A DNA stretch of 39,599 bases, taken from JBOFLG01 sp051657745 (GTDB lineage: Bacteria > Actinomycetota > Actinomycetes > Actinomycetales > Dermatophilaceae). The stretch spans positions 1-39,599 of the forward strand of contig JBOFLG010000055.1 of NCBI GenBank assembly GCA_051657745.1. Reading direction: 5' to 3'. This document shows positions 15,143 through 23,057 of this stretch, one piece after another. A program made the position numbers and the translations under genes. The stretch's first letter is position 1. Each line of letters begins with the position of its first letter. The notes beneath the pieces were generated by a model that worked only from the letters and a program-made list of their open reading frames with translations, was not told the DNA's origin and searched no databases.

Positions 15143-15233
15143 GGGGTTTTCCGCCCCATCCGGCAAACCTCCGGTTCGCACGGGTTGATTACCCTTGCGA
15201 ACCTCGTGCTTCCGTGATGGGGCGGAAAACCCC
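15143..15233. repeat. 91-bp nested palindromic element
   Basis: Outer 18-bp perfect arms GGGGTTTTCCGCCCCATC (15143-15160) and its complement (15216-15233) enclose inner arms GGTTCGCA (15173-15180) / TGCGAACC (15196-15203), with GGGT/ACCC inside those. The right arm sits in GCTTCCGTGATGGGGCGGAA (15208 onward), a 22-mer found again at 31994-32015. It lies between two minus-strand genes; a REP/MITE-like element or a strong terminator hairpin are both possible. Confidence 0.85.
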
Positions 15234-15270
15234 AGGGCCGCAGGGGCCCAGGGTGCCGCCGCGGATGCCG

Positions 15271-15310
15271 CCCGCCCGAGCAGCTACCCGCCCGCCCGAG
15301 CAGCTACCCG
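15271..15310. repeat. 20-bp tandem repeat overlapping the SIP gene stop
   Basis: CCCGCCCGAGCAGCTACCCG occurs twice in succession (15271-15290, 15291-15310). The TAG stop (15304-15306, minus strand) lies in the second unit. Confidence 0.9.
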
Positions 15311-16104
15311 CGGGCCTGGCCGACCTTCCAGAAGCCGCAGAAGTAGATGCTGCGCCGATCGACGCCGTGCCGCACGAGCACTCGACGGGCACCCGCGGCC
15401 AGATCGCTCTCACCGCAGGCCCAGGCGTAGGTCACCGGCGCGCCGCCCGCCGCGAGCTGCCGGTCGAGCGCAGGCAGGAGCGCACTGCCCGGCGCCCCGC
15501 GACGCACGTGAACCCGGGCATCGCCGAGGTCGTACGCGGCAAGCACCGCGAGGTCAGGCACCTCGACGTACACCTCGACACCATGGCCGGCGGCAACGGC
15601 CGGGCCACCCATTGCCTCTAGCACCGCCGCCACCGAGGGCACCGCAGTCTCGTCCGCGACCAGCACCTGGCGGCCGCCGACCTCGAGCCCGCGGTACAAC
15701 GCACCGCTCGCCCGCAGACCCACCGGGTCGCCGGGACGTACCCGGCAGGCCCACGCCGAGCCCGGGCCGGAGTCCCCGTGGGTGACGATGTCGACATCGA
15801 CCCGCGCCGCAGCCCGGTCGTGCGAACGGATGGTGTACCAGCGCAGGTCCGGTCGCACGCTGGCGGGAAGCTCAGCCAGCGCCGCGCGCACATTCGATGC
15901 GCCCGCAGTGGGCAGCACGAGCGCACCGCCGCGGCGCGGCATCATCAGCCCGATGTACTCGTCAGGGCCAGACCGGTCGAACCACGCCAACTCCGGCGCC
16001 TCGACGGTGACCCGGCGCATGCCGCCGCCAAGATCCGCGACGGCGGCGACCGTCATCCCGAACTGGGGCTGGTGCTCGCGCAGCACCGGCGAGGAGAGCG
16101 TCAC
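15304..16104 (-). CDS. Siderophore-interacting protein (FAD/NAD(P)H ferric-siderophore reductase)
   Basis: A 266-residue cytosolic flavoprotein of the ViuB/SIP type that reduces ferric siderophores to release Fe2+. Landmarks: RVTVEAPELAWF and DEYIGLMMPRRGG at the N-terminal barrel, the FAD motif LRWYTIRSHD, an acidic-basic stretch DIVTHGDSGPGSAWA, and the NAD(P)-domain end ending VTYAWACGESDL with GFWKVG at the C-terminus. It overlaps the upstream ATPase gene by 4 bp and is the last gene of the siderophore operon, so iron release is co-expressed with uptake. Confidence 0.93.
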   Translation of the reverse strand: MTLSSPVLREHQPQFGMTVAAVADLGGGMRRVTVEAPELAWFDRSGPDEYIGLMMPRRGGALVLPTAGASNVRAALAELPASVRPDLRWYTIRSHDRAAARVDVDIVTHGDSGPGSAWACRVRPGDPVGLRASGALYRGLEVGGRQVLVADETAVPSVAAVLEAMGGPAVAAGHGVEVYVEVPDLAVLAAYDLGDARVHVRRGAPGSALLPALDRQLAAGGAPVTYAWACGESDLAAGARRVLVRHGVDRRSIYFCGFWKVGQARG

Positions 16105-17015
16105 GATGTCCTCCTGATCGGGATGACGACCGGCGTGCCCGTCTCCGGGTCGGCGACGACGTGCGCCACGACTCCGAACACCGCCTCGATCACCGCGGGA
16201 GTCACGACCTCCCCCGGCACTCCCTCGGCCACGACCCGGCCGTCCCGCATGGCCACTAGGTGGTCGGCGTAGCGGGCCGCCATGCCGAGGTCGTGCAGCA
16301 CCATGACCACGGTCGTGCCGTCGGTGCGGGTGAGCCCGTACACGAGGTCGAGCACGTCGAGCTGGTGGGCCACGTCGAGGAATGACGTCGGCTCGTCGAG
16401 CAGCAGCACCGGCGTGGTCTGGGCGAGCACCATCGCGATCCAGACCCGTTGCCGCTGGCCGCCGCTCAGGCTGTCGACCGACGCCCCGGCGAGGTGCACG
16501 AGATCAGCGCGCTCCAGCGCTGCCGCCACCGCCACCTCGTCGGCGCGGTTCCACGCACGGAGTAGCCCACGGTGCGGATGCCGCCCGCGCTCCACCAGTT
16601 CGAGCACGCTCACCCCCTCGGGCACCACCGGCTGCTGCGGCAGCAGGCCGAGCCGCCGAGCCACCTCGCGGGTCGGCAGCGTCCGGATGTCGTCGCCGTC
16701 GAGCCGCACCACCCCGCCGCTGGGGCGGAGCAGCCGACCGAGGCCGCGGAGCAGGGTCGACTTTCCGCAGCCGTTCGGGCCGACGATGACCGTGCTGCGG
16801 CCAGTCGGCACGGCCAGCGAAACCCCGTCGACCACGACCCGCCCGCCGTAGCCGAGCCGCACGTCATCCGCGCGCAGCCGAGTGCCATCTCCTCCCTGCG
16901 GATGTGGGTGAAGATCGGCGATGGTGAGCAGATCTTCACCCACATCGGCGGAGGAGTGGGTCGGGGCGGCAGGGTGGGACGAGGCGGCGGGGTGGGACGA
17001 GTAGGTCATCATCAT
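16101..17015 (-). CDS. ABC transporter ATPase for ferric siderophore uptake
   Basis: FepC/FecE-type ATPase, 304 residues. Walker A GPNGCGKST, signature LSGGQRQR, Walker B VLLLDEPTS and the H-loop VLHDLG are intact. It energises the two FecCD permeases upstream. The core begins near LRADDVRLGYGG, so about 45 residues of the N-terminus are additional: MMMTYSSHPAASSHPAAPTH, then residues encoded by a perfect palindrome. GGAGG just ahead of the triple ATG (17007-17015) and the 4-bp overlap with the permease support the long start, so the extension is probably translated. Start could be any of the three ATGs. Confidence 0.93.
   Translation of the reverse strand: MMMTYSSHPAASSHPAAPTHSSADVGEDLLTIADLHPHPQGGDGTRLRADDVRLGYGGRVVVDGVSLAVPTGRSTVIVGPNGCGKSTLLRGLGRLLRPSGGVVRLDGDDIRTLPTREVARRLGLLPQQPVVPEGVSVLELVERGRHPHRGLLRAWNRADEVAVAAALERADLVHLAGASVDSLSGGQRQRVWIAMVLAQTTPVLLLDEPTSFLDVAHQLDVLDLVYGLTRTDGTTVVMVLHDLGMAARYADHLVAMRDGRVVAEGVPGEVVTPAVIEAVFGVVAHVVADPETGTPVVIPIRRTS
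16901..16946. repeat. Perfect 16-bp palindrome in the coding N-terminus of the siderophore ATPase
   Basis: GATGTGGGTGAAGATC (16901-16916) and GATCTTCACCCACATC (16931-16946) with a 14-base loop. The GTGGGTGA arm matches the purB-end repeats. It is read in frame as part of the ATPase extension and could slow translation or act as a hairpin in the operon mRNA. Confidence 0.9.
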
Positions 17016-18349
17016 CGAGCCTCCGGGGTCGACGTGCGGGTACGGAGCATCCAGAGCAGGACCGGTGCGCCGAGAGCACCGGTGACGACGCCGACCGGGA
17101 GCGCCGTCTCGGGGATGGCATAGGCGGCGACATAGTCAGCCGCGAGCACGACCACCGCCCCGACGAGGGCCGCAACGCCGACCGATGGACGGCCGGGCAC
17201 CAGGCGACGGGCGATCGGGCCGCTGAGAAAGCCGACGAACGCGACCGGTCCGACCACCGCGGTGGCCGCCGCAACCAGGGCCACCACGACGAGAGTGACC
17301 CACACCCGCAGCCGGGTGACCCGCACCCCGAGGCCCGCCGCGAGGTCGTCGCCGAGGCCCAGCAGCGGGAGGCGCGCGGCACCCAGCAGCAGCGTGGGCA
17401 GCAGCACGGCAGTGACGACCAGGAGGCGGGCGTTGTCGGCCCAGGTCACCGAGTTGAGGCTGCCGCTCAGCCAGACCAGGGCCTCCTGCGCCTGGTAAAT
17501 GCTGGCGCGCAGGAGCACCCAGTGCACGAGGGCCGACAGCCCGGCCGCGAGCGCGACCCCGACCAGCACCATCCGGCCCGTCGCCCCACCGCGACCGCCG
17601 GCCTGGCTGAGGATGACGCCGGCCGCGAGCACCGCCCCGGCCAGGGCCGCGAGCGTCACTGGGGCACCGCGCGCGCCGCCCAGGACGACCGCGAGTACTG
17701 CCCCGGCGCTCGCCCCGAGGGTGATGCCGAGAACGTCCGGGCTCGCTAGCGGGTTGCGCAGCATCACCTGGAACGCGGCACCGGCGGCACCGAACGCCGC
17801 GCCGGCCAGCACGGCCACGACGGCACGGGGCAGGGTGGATTCCAGCAGCACGAACGACGCTCCTGGCACCTGCTCCCCGCTGAGGATCCGCACTGCATCG
17901 ACGAACGAGACCCGGTAGTCGCCGAGCAGCGCCCGCACCAGCACCAGCGCGATCAGGATGACGAACAGCGCCGACACCACGGCGGCCCGGCGGCGGCGTG
18001 GGCCGCGGCGCGCCCGGGTGAGCACCTCGGCAGCGCTCGGCCCGGATGACGGTGTGGTGCCGGTCCCGCACCACCCGAGCCGCACCTGCCCGGCGGATGG
18101 CACCTGCCCGGCAGCCAGCACCTGCCCGGCGGATGGCACCTGCCCGGCAGCCAGCACCTGCCCGGCAGCCAGCACCTGCCCGGTAGACGGCACCTGGCCG
18201 GCAGCCAGCACCTGCCCGGTAGACGGCACCTGGCCGGTAGACGGCACCTGGCCGGTAGACGGCACCTGGCCGGTAGACGGCACCTGGCCGGTAGACGGCA
18301 CCTGGCCGGCGGGCGATGCTGGCGGCATCGGGCGGGGGGTGATCGTCAT
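17012..18349 (-). CDS. FecCD-family siderophore permease with repetitive N-terminus
   Basis: BtuC/FecCD-type permease, 445 residues against about 330-350 usual. The core from about residue 120 has the expected 9-10 membrane segments, with RNPLASPDVLGITLGASAGA, the coupling region GLGDDLAAGLGVRVTRLR and the end VVTGALGAPVLLWML. The extra N-terminus holds twelve hexapeptides (VPSTGQ, VLAAGQ, VPSAGQ) between MTITPRPMPPASPAGQ and the first membrane helix. ATG 18349 overlaps the preceding gene's stop by 4 bp; longer upstream frames run antisense to that gene's frame and are artefacts. The tail should be cytoplasmic and disordered. Confidence 0.93.
   Translation of the reverse strand: MTITPRPMPPASPAGQVPSTGQVPSTGQVPSTGQVPSTGQVPSTGQVLAAGQVPSTGQVLAAGQVLAAGQVPSAGQVLAAGQVPSAGQVRLGWCGTGTTPSSGPSAAEVLTRARRGPRRRRAAVVSALFVILIALVLVRALLGDYRVSFVDAVRILSGEQVPGASFVLLESTLPRAVVAVLAGAAFGAAGAAFQVMLRNPLASPDVLGITLGASAGAVLAVVLGGARGAPVTLAALAGAVLAAGVILSQAGGRGGATGRMVLVGVALAAGLSALVHWVLLRASIYQAQEALVWLSGSLNSVTWADNARLLVVTAVLLPTLLLGAARLPLLGLGDDLAAGLGVRVTRLRVWVTLVVVALVAAATAVVGPVAFVGFLSGPIARRLVPGRPSVGVAALVGAVVVLAADYVAAYAIPETALPVGVVTGALGAPVLLWMLRTRTSTPEAR
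18086..18301. repeat. 18-bp tandem repeat, 12 copies, coding for hexapeptides
   Basis: Twelve 18-bp units on the minus strand (for example GTGCCATCCGCCGGGCAG) in three variants, encoding VPSTGQ x5, VLAAGQ, VPSTGQ, VLAAGQ x2, VPSAGQ, VLAAGQ, VPSAGQ. The variants are interspersed, which suggests repeated slippage and recombination. The frame is always kept. Confidence 0.95.
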
Positions 18350-19521
18350 CCGAACGCTCCGGCGCGGCGGGCGACGGCCACGAGCACCGGAGCGCCGAGC
18401 ACGGCACAGACGATGCCGGCCGACACCTCGGAGGGGCGCGCGACGAGCCGGCCGGCGATATCGGCACCCACGACGAGGGTCGGCCCGAGGACCGCCGAGA
18501 GCAGCAGCACCCGGCCATGGGCGGCGCCGACCAGCGCCCGGGCAAGGTGCGGCACGACCAGCCCGACGAACGCGATCGGCCCGGCGAGCGCGGTACCGCC
18601 GGCCGCGAGCAAGACCGCACCGGCCGCGGCCAGGCCGCGGTGCAGCAGGACGCGCTGACCGAGGCTGCGGGCGAGGTCGTGGCCGAGCGCCACCGCGTCG
18701 AGCGTCGGGCCGGCGGTGAGGGCGAGCACCGCACCGACGAGCAGGAACGGGAGCACCTCGAGCACCTGGCTGGACTCGCGCCCGGCGACCGACCCGACCT
18801 GCCAGAAGCGGAAACTGTCGAGCGCGCCACGGTCGGTGACGAGGATGCCGCCGATGATGCTCTGTGCCAGCGCCATCACCGCCGCACCAGCGAGAGCCAT
18901 CGCCACCGGTGCCTGGGCCCGTGGCGCACACGCGGTCAGCGCCTGGACGAGGAGCGCGACCGCAACGGTGCCGACCAGCGCGGCGACCAGGTACCCGGTC
19001 ACGCTGGAGAGCCCAAGGAACCGGATGCCGAGCACGACGGCGAGTGCCGCACCGGCCGTGAGACCGAGGATGCCGGGGTCCGCAATCGGGTTGCGAGTGA
19101 GGCCCTGGAGCACCGCTCCGCTCAGCGCCATCGCGCTGCCGACGACTAGACCGATGACGGTGCGGTCCATCCGCGACGCGACTATTGCCGCGGTCTCCCC
19201 GGTGACCGGCCGCCCGAGTACGGCGTCGAGCACCGCCGCCGGGTCGAGGTGCTGCACGCCGAGCAGCACCGACGCCACGCTGGCCAGCACGACGGCCGCG
19301 GTCGCGCCGCCGACCGCCACCGGGAGCCGGACCGCCGGCGACCGTCTGGGGCCCGGCGCGGAGGCCGGACCCGACGCGGACGCCGAGCCCGACGCGGATA
19401 CCGACGCGGACGCCGAGCCCGACGCGGACGCCGCGGCCGGTGCGGATACCGACGCGGATGCCGAGCCCGGCGCGGACGCCGCGGCCGACGCCGCGGCATC
19501 CACTCGGGTCACCTCGGTCAC
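18346..19521 (-). CDS. FecCD-family siderophore permease
   Basis: Second BtuC/FecCD permease, 391 residues, partner of the previous gene in a heterodimeric channel. Core landmarks: SGAVLQGLTRNPIADPGILG, the segment AGPIAFVGLVVPHLARALVG and C-terminal AGIVCAVLGAPVLVAVARR. The N-terminal 55 residues are almost only Ala, Ser, Gly, Val and Pro in an SASASGSASASV-type pattern encoded by 6-18 bp repeats, unlike family members. GTG 19521 overlaps the preceding stop by 4 bp. Confidence 0.93.
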   Translation of the reverse strand: MTEVTRVDAAASAAASAPGSASASVSAPAAASASGSASASVSASGSASASGPASAPGPRRSPAVRLPVAVGGATAAVVLASVASVLLGVQHLDPAAVLDAVLGRPVTGETAAIVASRMDRTVIGLVVGSAMALSGAVLQGLTRNPIADPGILGLTAGAALAVVLGIRFLGLSSVTGYLVAALVGTVAVALLVQALTACAPRAQAPVAMALAGAAVMALAQSIIGGILVTDRGALDSFRFWQVGSVAGRESSQVLEVLPFLLVGAVLALTAGPTLDAVALGHDLARSLGQRVLLHRGLAAAGAVLLAAGGTALAGPIAFVGLVVPHLARALVGAAHGRVLLLSAVLGPTLVVGADIAGRLVARPSEVSAGIVCAVLGAPVLVAVARRAGAFG

Positions 19522-20579
19522 GACGCCGGCGCGCCCTTCAGTGCGGCAGCGATCTTCGGCAGGAACTGCTCGGCGGCGGTGCGCACCGACAGCGGGCTCG
19601 GCAGCGACATCGACAGGGCCACCTCGTTATTCGCGCTCGCGACGTACTGCTTCTTGGTCAGCGCCGGGATCCGGCCGAGTAGCGCGTTGCCGGTGATCTC
19701 CGCAGCACCGGTGCCCTTCTCCGCGTAGAAGATCACGACATCGGCCTGCAGGGTCGAGGCCTTCTCGGCGGACAGGTTGACCGAGAACTCCTTCGTGCCC
19801 TTGCTCAGCTCGGCAACCGTAGGGGAATCTACGAGACCGAACTCACGGAGCATCTGCGGGCGCAGGTCGCGCGTCGTGTAGAGGCCGACGGTCGACAGGT
19901 CGGTCGGGGTGAACCAGGCCCAGGCCGCGCTCTTGCCGGCGATCTCGGGGTGCTTCGCTGCCGCGTCGGCGATCACCCGCTCGGTGTCGGAAATCAGACG
20001 CGCGGCATCCGAGGACCGCCCGAGCGCTGTGCCGATGACCGTGACCTGGGTCTTCCACGGAGTGCCGAAGGGGACGTCGGGGTAGGCGACGACCGGGGCG
20101 ATTTTCGCCAACTTTTCGTAATCTGCATGAGAGACACCGGAACTCAGCCCGAGGATGAGGTCGGGCTTCGTCGCGGCGATTGCCTCGAACGGGACGCCGG
20201 CTGAGTCGTCGTACCGGGCGATGGCGCCGTCCTTGACCTTGAGCGTGGCAGCCTGTGCGTCGAACCAATCGGTCGACCCCTTCGCGTTGCCGCCCCAAGT
20301 GATCTTCGGCGCGCCCACCGGCACCACCCCGAGAGCTGCGACGACGTCGGCATCCGCCCAGCCGATGGTCGCCACCCGGGTCGGTGCCGCCTTGATGACG
20401 GTCGTGCCGTGGGCGTGGGGGATGGTCACCGGGTACGCGGCGGCATCCACGGCGCCGGTGGCGGTGGGCTCGGCCCCGGTCCCCCCGGACGGCCCGGTGG
20501 AGCACGCCCCAAGGGCGAGCGTGAGGGCGAGCGCCGAGCAGGAGGTGGCGGCGGCGAGCAGGTGGCGGCGGGAGAACAT
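19518..20579 (-). CDS. Iron-siderophore-binding lipoprotein
   Basis: Class III (FepB/FhuD-type) periplasmic-binding lipoprotein, 353 residues. The signal peptide ends in the lipobox LALGAC with Cys26; the SRRHLLAAA start has paired Arg, so Tat export is possible. The family features are TRVATIGWADADVVAALG, the ALGVVPVGAP segment, the long connecting helix and PDLILGLSSG. It sits outside the membrane and hands ferric siderophore to the permease pair. AGGAG precedes ATG 20579 by 7 bases. It is the first gene of the operon and lies behind a DtxR/IdeR-like box. Confidence 0.94.
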   Translation of the reverse strand: MFSRRHLLAAATSCSALALTLALGACSTGPSGGTGAEPTATGAVDAAAYPVTIPHAHGTTVIKAAPTRVATIGWADADVVAALGVVPVGAPKITWGGNAKGSTDWFDAQAATLKVKDGAIARYDDSAGVPFEAIAATKPDLILGLSSGVSHADYEKLAKIAPVVAYPDVPFGTPWKTQVTVIGTALGRSSDAARLISDTERVIADAAAKHPEIAGKSAAWAWFTPTDLSTVGLYTTRDLRPQMLREFGLVDSPTVAELSKGTKEFSVNLSAEKASTLQADVVIFYAEKGTGAAEITGNALLGRIPALTKKQYVASANNEVALSMSLPSPLSVRTAAEQFLPKIAAALKGAPAS

Positions 20580-20659
20580 CAGGCAACTCCTGGCGGATCA
20601 GTGCGACGACGGGGCGAGGTGACCGTTCGATCGACCGCGTGCCACCGCGCCCGTCGAAC

Positions 20660-20678
20660 TTAGGCCAGCCTAACCTGA
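20660..20678 (-). promoter_or_regulatory. DtxR/IdeR-like iron box
   Basis: TTAGGCCAGCCTAACCTGA agrees with the consensus TTAGGTTAGGCTAACCTAA at 15 of 19 positions by eye. It lies 81 bases upstream of the binding-protein gene, a usual place for repression by Fe2+-bound DtxR/IdeR, so the siderophore operon should be iron-repressed. Confidence 0.82.
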
Positions 20679-20708
20679 TCGGGTCGGCATTGACGACAGC
20701 CGTCGCGC

Positions 20709-20753
20709 CACCCTCCTGCGGTGCACCCTCCTGCGGTGCACCCTCCTGCGGTG
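20709..20753. repeat. 15-bp tandem repeat (3 copies)
   Basis: Three perfect copies of CACCCTCCTGCGGTG, upstream of the iron box, between the siderophore operon and the next minus-strand gene's end. Confidence 0.93.
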
Positions 20754-20823
20754 CACCCCTGCGCCGCCGCACCGCCGCCGTCGCGTCAACCACCGCTCCC
20801 GAGCGCTGGCCGCACCCTCCGGT

Positions 20824-22128
20824 TCACTCAGGCGCCGACCAGGCCTGCCGCATCGAGAGTTTCCCGCCGGTCTGGAGCAACGAGCGCCGGTAGATGCGCT
20901 CGGCGACCACGATGACCGCCGCGGCCGCCAGCACCAGCAGCAGCAGCGCGAGCAGCGGCTCCCACACCGCCACGTCGCCCTCGACGAGTCGGGTCGGCAT
21001 CAGCACCGCCGAGAACGGCGGCACGAAAGAGAGTGCCGTGTCCCAGCCGGGCGGCGCGAACAGCGCACCGAAGAAGACCGCGACGACAAGCATGGTCATC
21101 GGCGTCGCGGTGGTCTGCACGTCTTCGGTGCGCGACGCCAGCGAGCCCGCCACCGCCCACAGCGCCGCCAGCGCGGCGAAGCCGGCCACGAAGAAGACGA
21201 GGAACCAGGCCACCGGTCCGCTGATCCCGGCGACGTACCGGTCATAGGGCGTGAACGACAGCCCGACCAGCGCGACCCCCGCGTACAGCACCATCTGCAG
21301 CACCGCAATCACGCTGTTTCCCACTACTTTTCCGGCGAGCAGGTGCCGCACCGGGATCGAGGTGGCGATGATCTCGACGATCCGGTTCTGCTTCTCCTCG
21401 ACCACGCTGCTGGCCAGTTGGTACCCGAACAGGACCGAGGTGATGTAGAAGAGGAAGGCGAACGCGAACGCTACCGCCGAGGCGAGGCCGGCGCGGTCGG
21501 CATCCCCCTCGAGGAAATCGGCGGTGACGCGGGACCCGGCCTCGAGGGCGTCCGAGGTGGTGCCGAGCCGGGCGGCCTGATCGCTGAGCGCCGCGGCGCG
21601 AACCACCTCGGAGACCACCCGTTCGAGCGCCGGCTCCGGCTCGCTCTCGGTGGTGAGCACCCAGCCATCCGGACTGGGATGCAGCCAGGCCTCGGCCACA
21701 CCGTCGCGGACCAGCGCCTCGGCGGCGGCTGGCGTGCCGGCATCGCGCACCTCGACCCGCACCTGGTCATCGATCTCGGGCGCTTCCCGCGCCACGCGCT
21801 CGGCGACGCCCGTGTCGGCGGCCGCGGCGGCGAGGGTGTAGGTCTGGACCCGACCGGAATCCCAGATGCCATACGCGCAGAAGCCGACAATGAACACCAG
21901 CGTCACTGCGGTGCCGGCCAGGAACGCCTTGTCGGTGAGCCGCACGACGATCTCGCGGCGCATCACGAGCAGCCACGGCGCTGTCCCCACCCTCCCAACT
22001 TTCTCGCCCGCACCCGGAAGGTTCGGGTTCGCGTGGGAACCGTTCTGCGGCGAACCCGAAGCTTCCCGCGCAGTCACTCGAGCGGACCCGCGGACCGAGC
22101 CCACCTCCGCCCCCGTCGACTCGGTCAT
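20824..22128 (-). CDS. ABC-2 type export permease (NatB-like)
   Basis: Membrane subunit of an ABC exporter, 434 residues. A first membrane helix (AVTLVFIVGFCAYGIWDS, about 68-90) is followed by a ~150-residue extracytoplasmic domain, then five membrane segments starting AVAFAFAFLFYITSVLFGYQ. VEEKQNRIVEIIATSIPVRHLLAGK is the conserved coupling region of NatB/YhaP-type permeases. The first 48 residues are extra and contain a segment encoded by a 17-bp inverted repeat (22016-22066). It overlaps the ATPase gene by 4 bp. The exported substrate is unknown. Confidence 0.9.
   Translation of the reverse strand: MTESTGAEVGSVRGSARVTAREASGSPQNGSHANPNLPGAGEKVGRVGTAPWLLVMRREIVVRLTDKAFLAGTAVTLVFIVGFCAYGIWDSGRVQTYTLAAAAADTGVAERVAREAPEIDDQVRVEVRDAGTPAAAEALVRDGVAEAWLHPSPDGWVLTTESEPEPALERVVSEVVRAAALSDQAARLGTTSDALEAGSRVTADFLEGDADRAGLASAVAFAFAFLFYITSVLFGYQLASSVVEEKQNRIVEIIATSIPVRHLLAGKVVGNSVIAVLQMVLYAGVALVGLSFTPYDRYVAGISGPVAWFLVFFVAGFAALAALWAVAGSLASRTEDVQTTATPMTMLVVAVFFGALFAPPGWDTALSFVPPFSAVLMPTRLVEGDVAVWEPLLALLLLVLAAAAVIVVAERIYRRSLLQTGGKLSMRQAWSAPE
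22016..22066. repeat. 17-bp inverted repeat in the permease N-terminus
   Basis: Arms GGAAGGTTCGGGTTCGC (22016-22032) and GCGAACCCGAAGCTTCC (22050-22066) pair with a single mismatch around a 17-base loop. It is in the coding sequence and read in frame. Confidence 0.85.
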
Positions 22129-23006
22129 GCCGCCACCTCCCGGTAGATGTCGGCCAACGCCGTTCGCACCGGGGCGAACTCGAACACCGAACCACGCGCC
22201 ATCCCCTCGCGGAGGACCATCTGCTCGGCGCCGTCCTCGACCACCTCGAGCACCGCAGTGTGCCCATCGACATCGACGACATGGATGCCGCGGAGATCGC
22301 GGACCCAGCCGGCGTCGCCGCCGAGCACGAGCCGGTAGCGCACCGGCCCAGCCGCGCGCAGCGTCTCCACGTCGCCGGTGGCAACCACCCGACCGCGCGC
22401 CATCACGACTAGCCGGTCGCACAGCCGTTCCACGAGGTCGAGCTGGTGGCTGGAAAACAGCACCGGCGCGCCACGCGAGGTGTGCTCACGAAGCAGGTCG
22501 ACCATCGAGTCGACCGCCATCGGGTCCAGGCCGGAGAACGGCTCGTCCAGCACCAGCGCCGTCGGCTCGTGGATCAGCGCCGCGACGATCTGCACCCGCT
22601 GCTGATTGCCCAGACTCAACTTCTCGACCCGCTCGGTGGCCCGGTCGGCCAACCCGAACCGGCCGAGATGCTCGAGCACCGAACGGCGGGCGGCCGCGGC
22701 CGGCATCCCCGTGAGTTGGGCCAGATACACCAGTTGATCGAGCACCGGTTGCTTCGGATACAACCCGCGCTCCTCGGGCATGTACCCGAACCCGCGCTGG
22801 TCGGCGGCGGTGATCGGCTGGCCCGCCCAGCGCACCTCGCCCGAATCGATGCCGAGCACGCCCATCACCATCCGCATGGTGGTCGTCTTGCCCGCACCGT
22901 TCGCTCCCACGAAGCCAGTCAGCAGACCACTCGGCACCGTGAACGACACGGCATCGACGGCGGTAACGGCGCCGAAGCGGCGAGTGAGGTGGTCGATCTC
23001 CAGCAT
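22125..23006 (-). CDS. ABC exporter ATPase (NatA-like)
   Basis: ATPase subunit, 293 residues. Walker A GANGAGKTT, signature LSLGNQQRVQI (the LSxGN variant typical of NatA/YhaQ), Walker B ALVLDEPFSGLDP and the H-loop FSSHQLD are complete. A C-terminal domain of ~80 residues follows, as in NatA. Start ATG 23006 follows TACCGT by 7 bases, so the transcript is probably leaderless. It forms a unit with the permease downstream and lies just after the two-component pair, which probably controls it. Confidence 0.93.
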   Translation of the reverse strand: MLEIDHLTRRFGAVTAVDAVSFTVPSGLLTGFVGANGAGKTTTMRMVMGVLGIDSGEVRWAGQPITAADQRGFGYMPEERGLYPKQPVLDQLVYLAQLTGMPAAAARRSVLEHLGRFGLADRATERVEKLSLGNQQRVQIVAALIHEPTALVLDEPFSGLDPMAVDSMVDLLREHTSRGAPVLFSSHQLDLVERLCDRLVVMARGRVVATGDVETLRAAGPVRYRLVLGGDAGWVRDLRGIHVVDVDGHTAVLEVVEDGAEQMVLREGMARGSVFEFAPVRTALADIYREVAA

Positions 23007-23057
23007 GACCCCGACGGTAGGCGGGCTGCGGCTCCGACGGATCCACCGCGCGGGTGA

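Noticed and set aside
18350..18931. N-terminal extension of the first FecCD permease frame to 18931
   Set aside because: It overlaps the second permease in another frame and is Arg/Pro-rich; ATG 18349 with a 4-bp overlap is the natural start.
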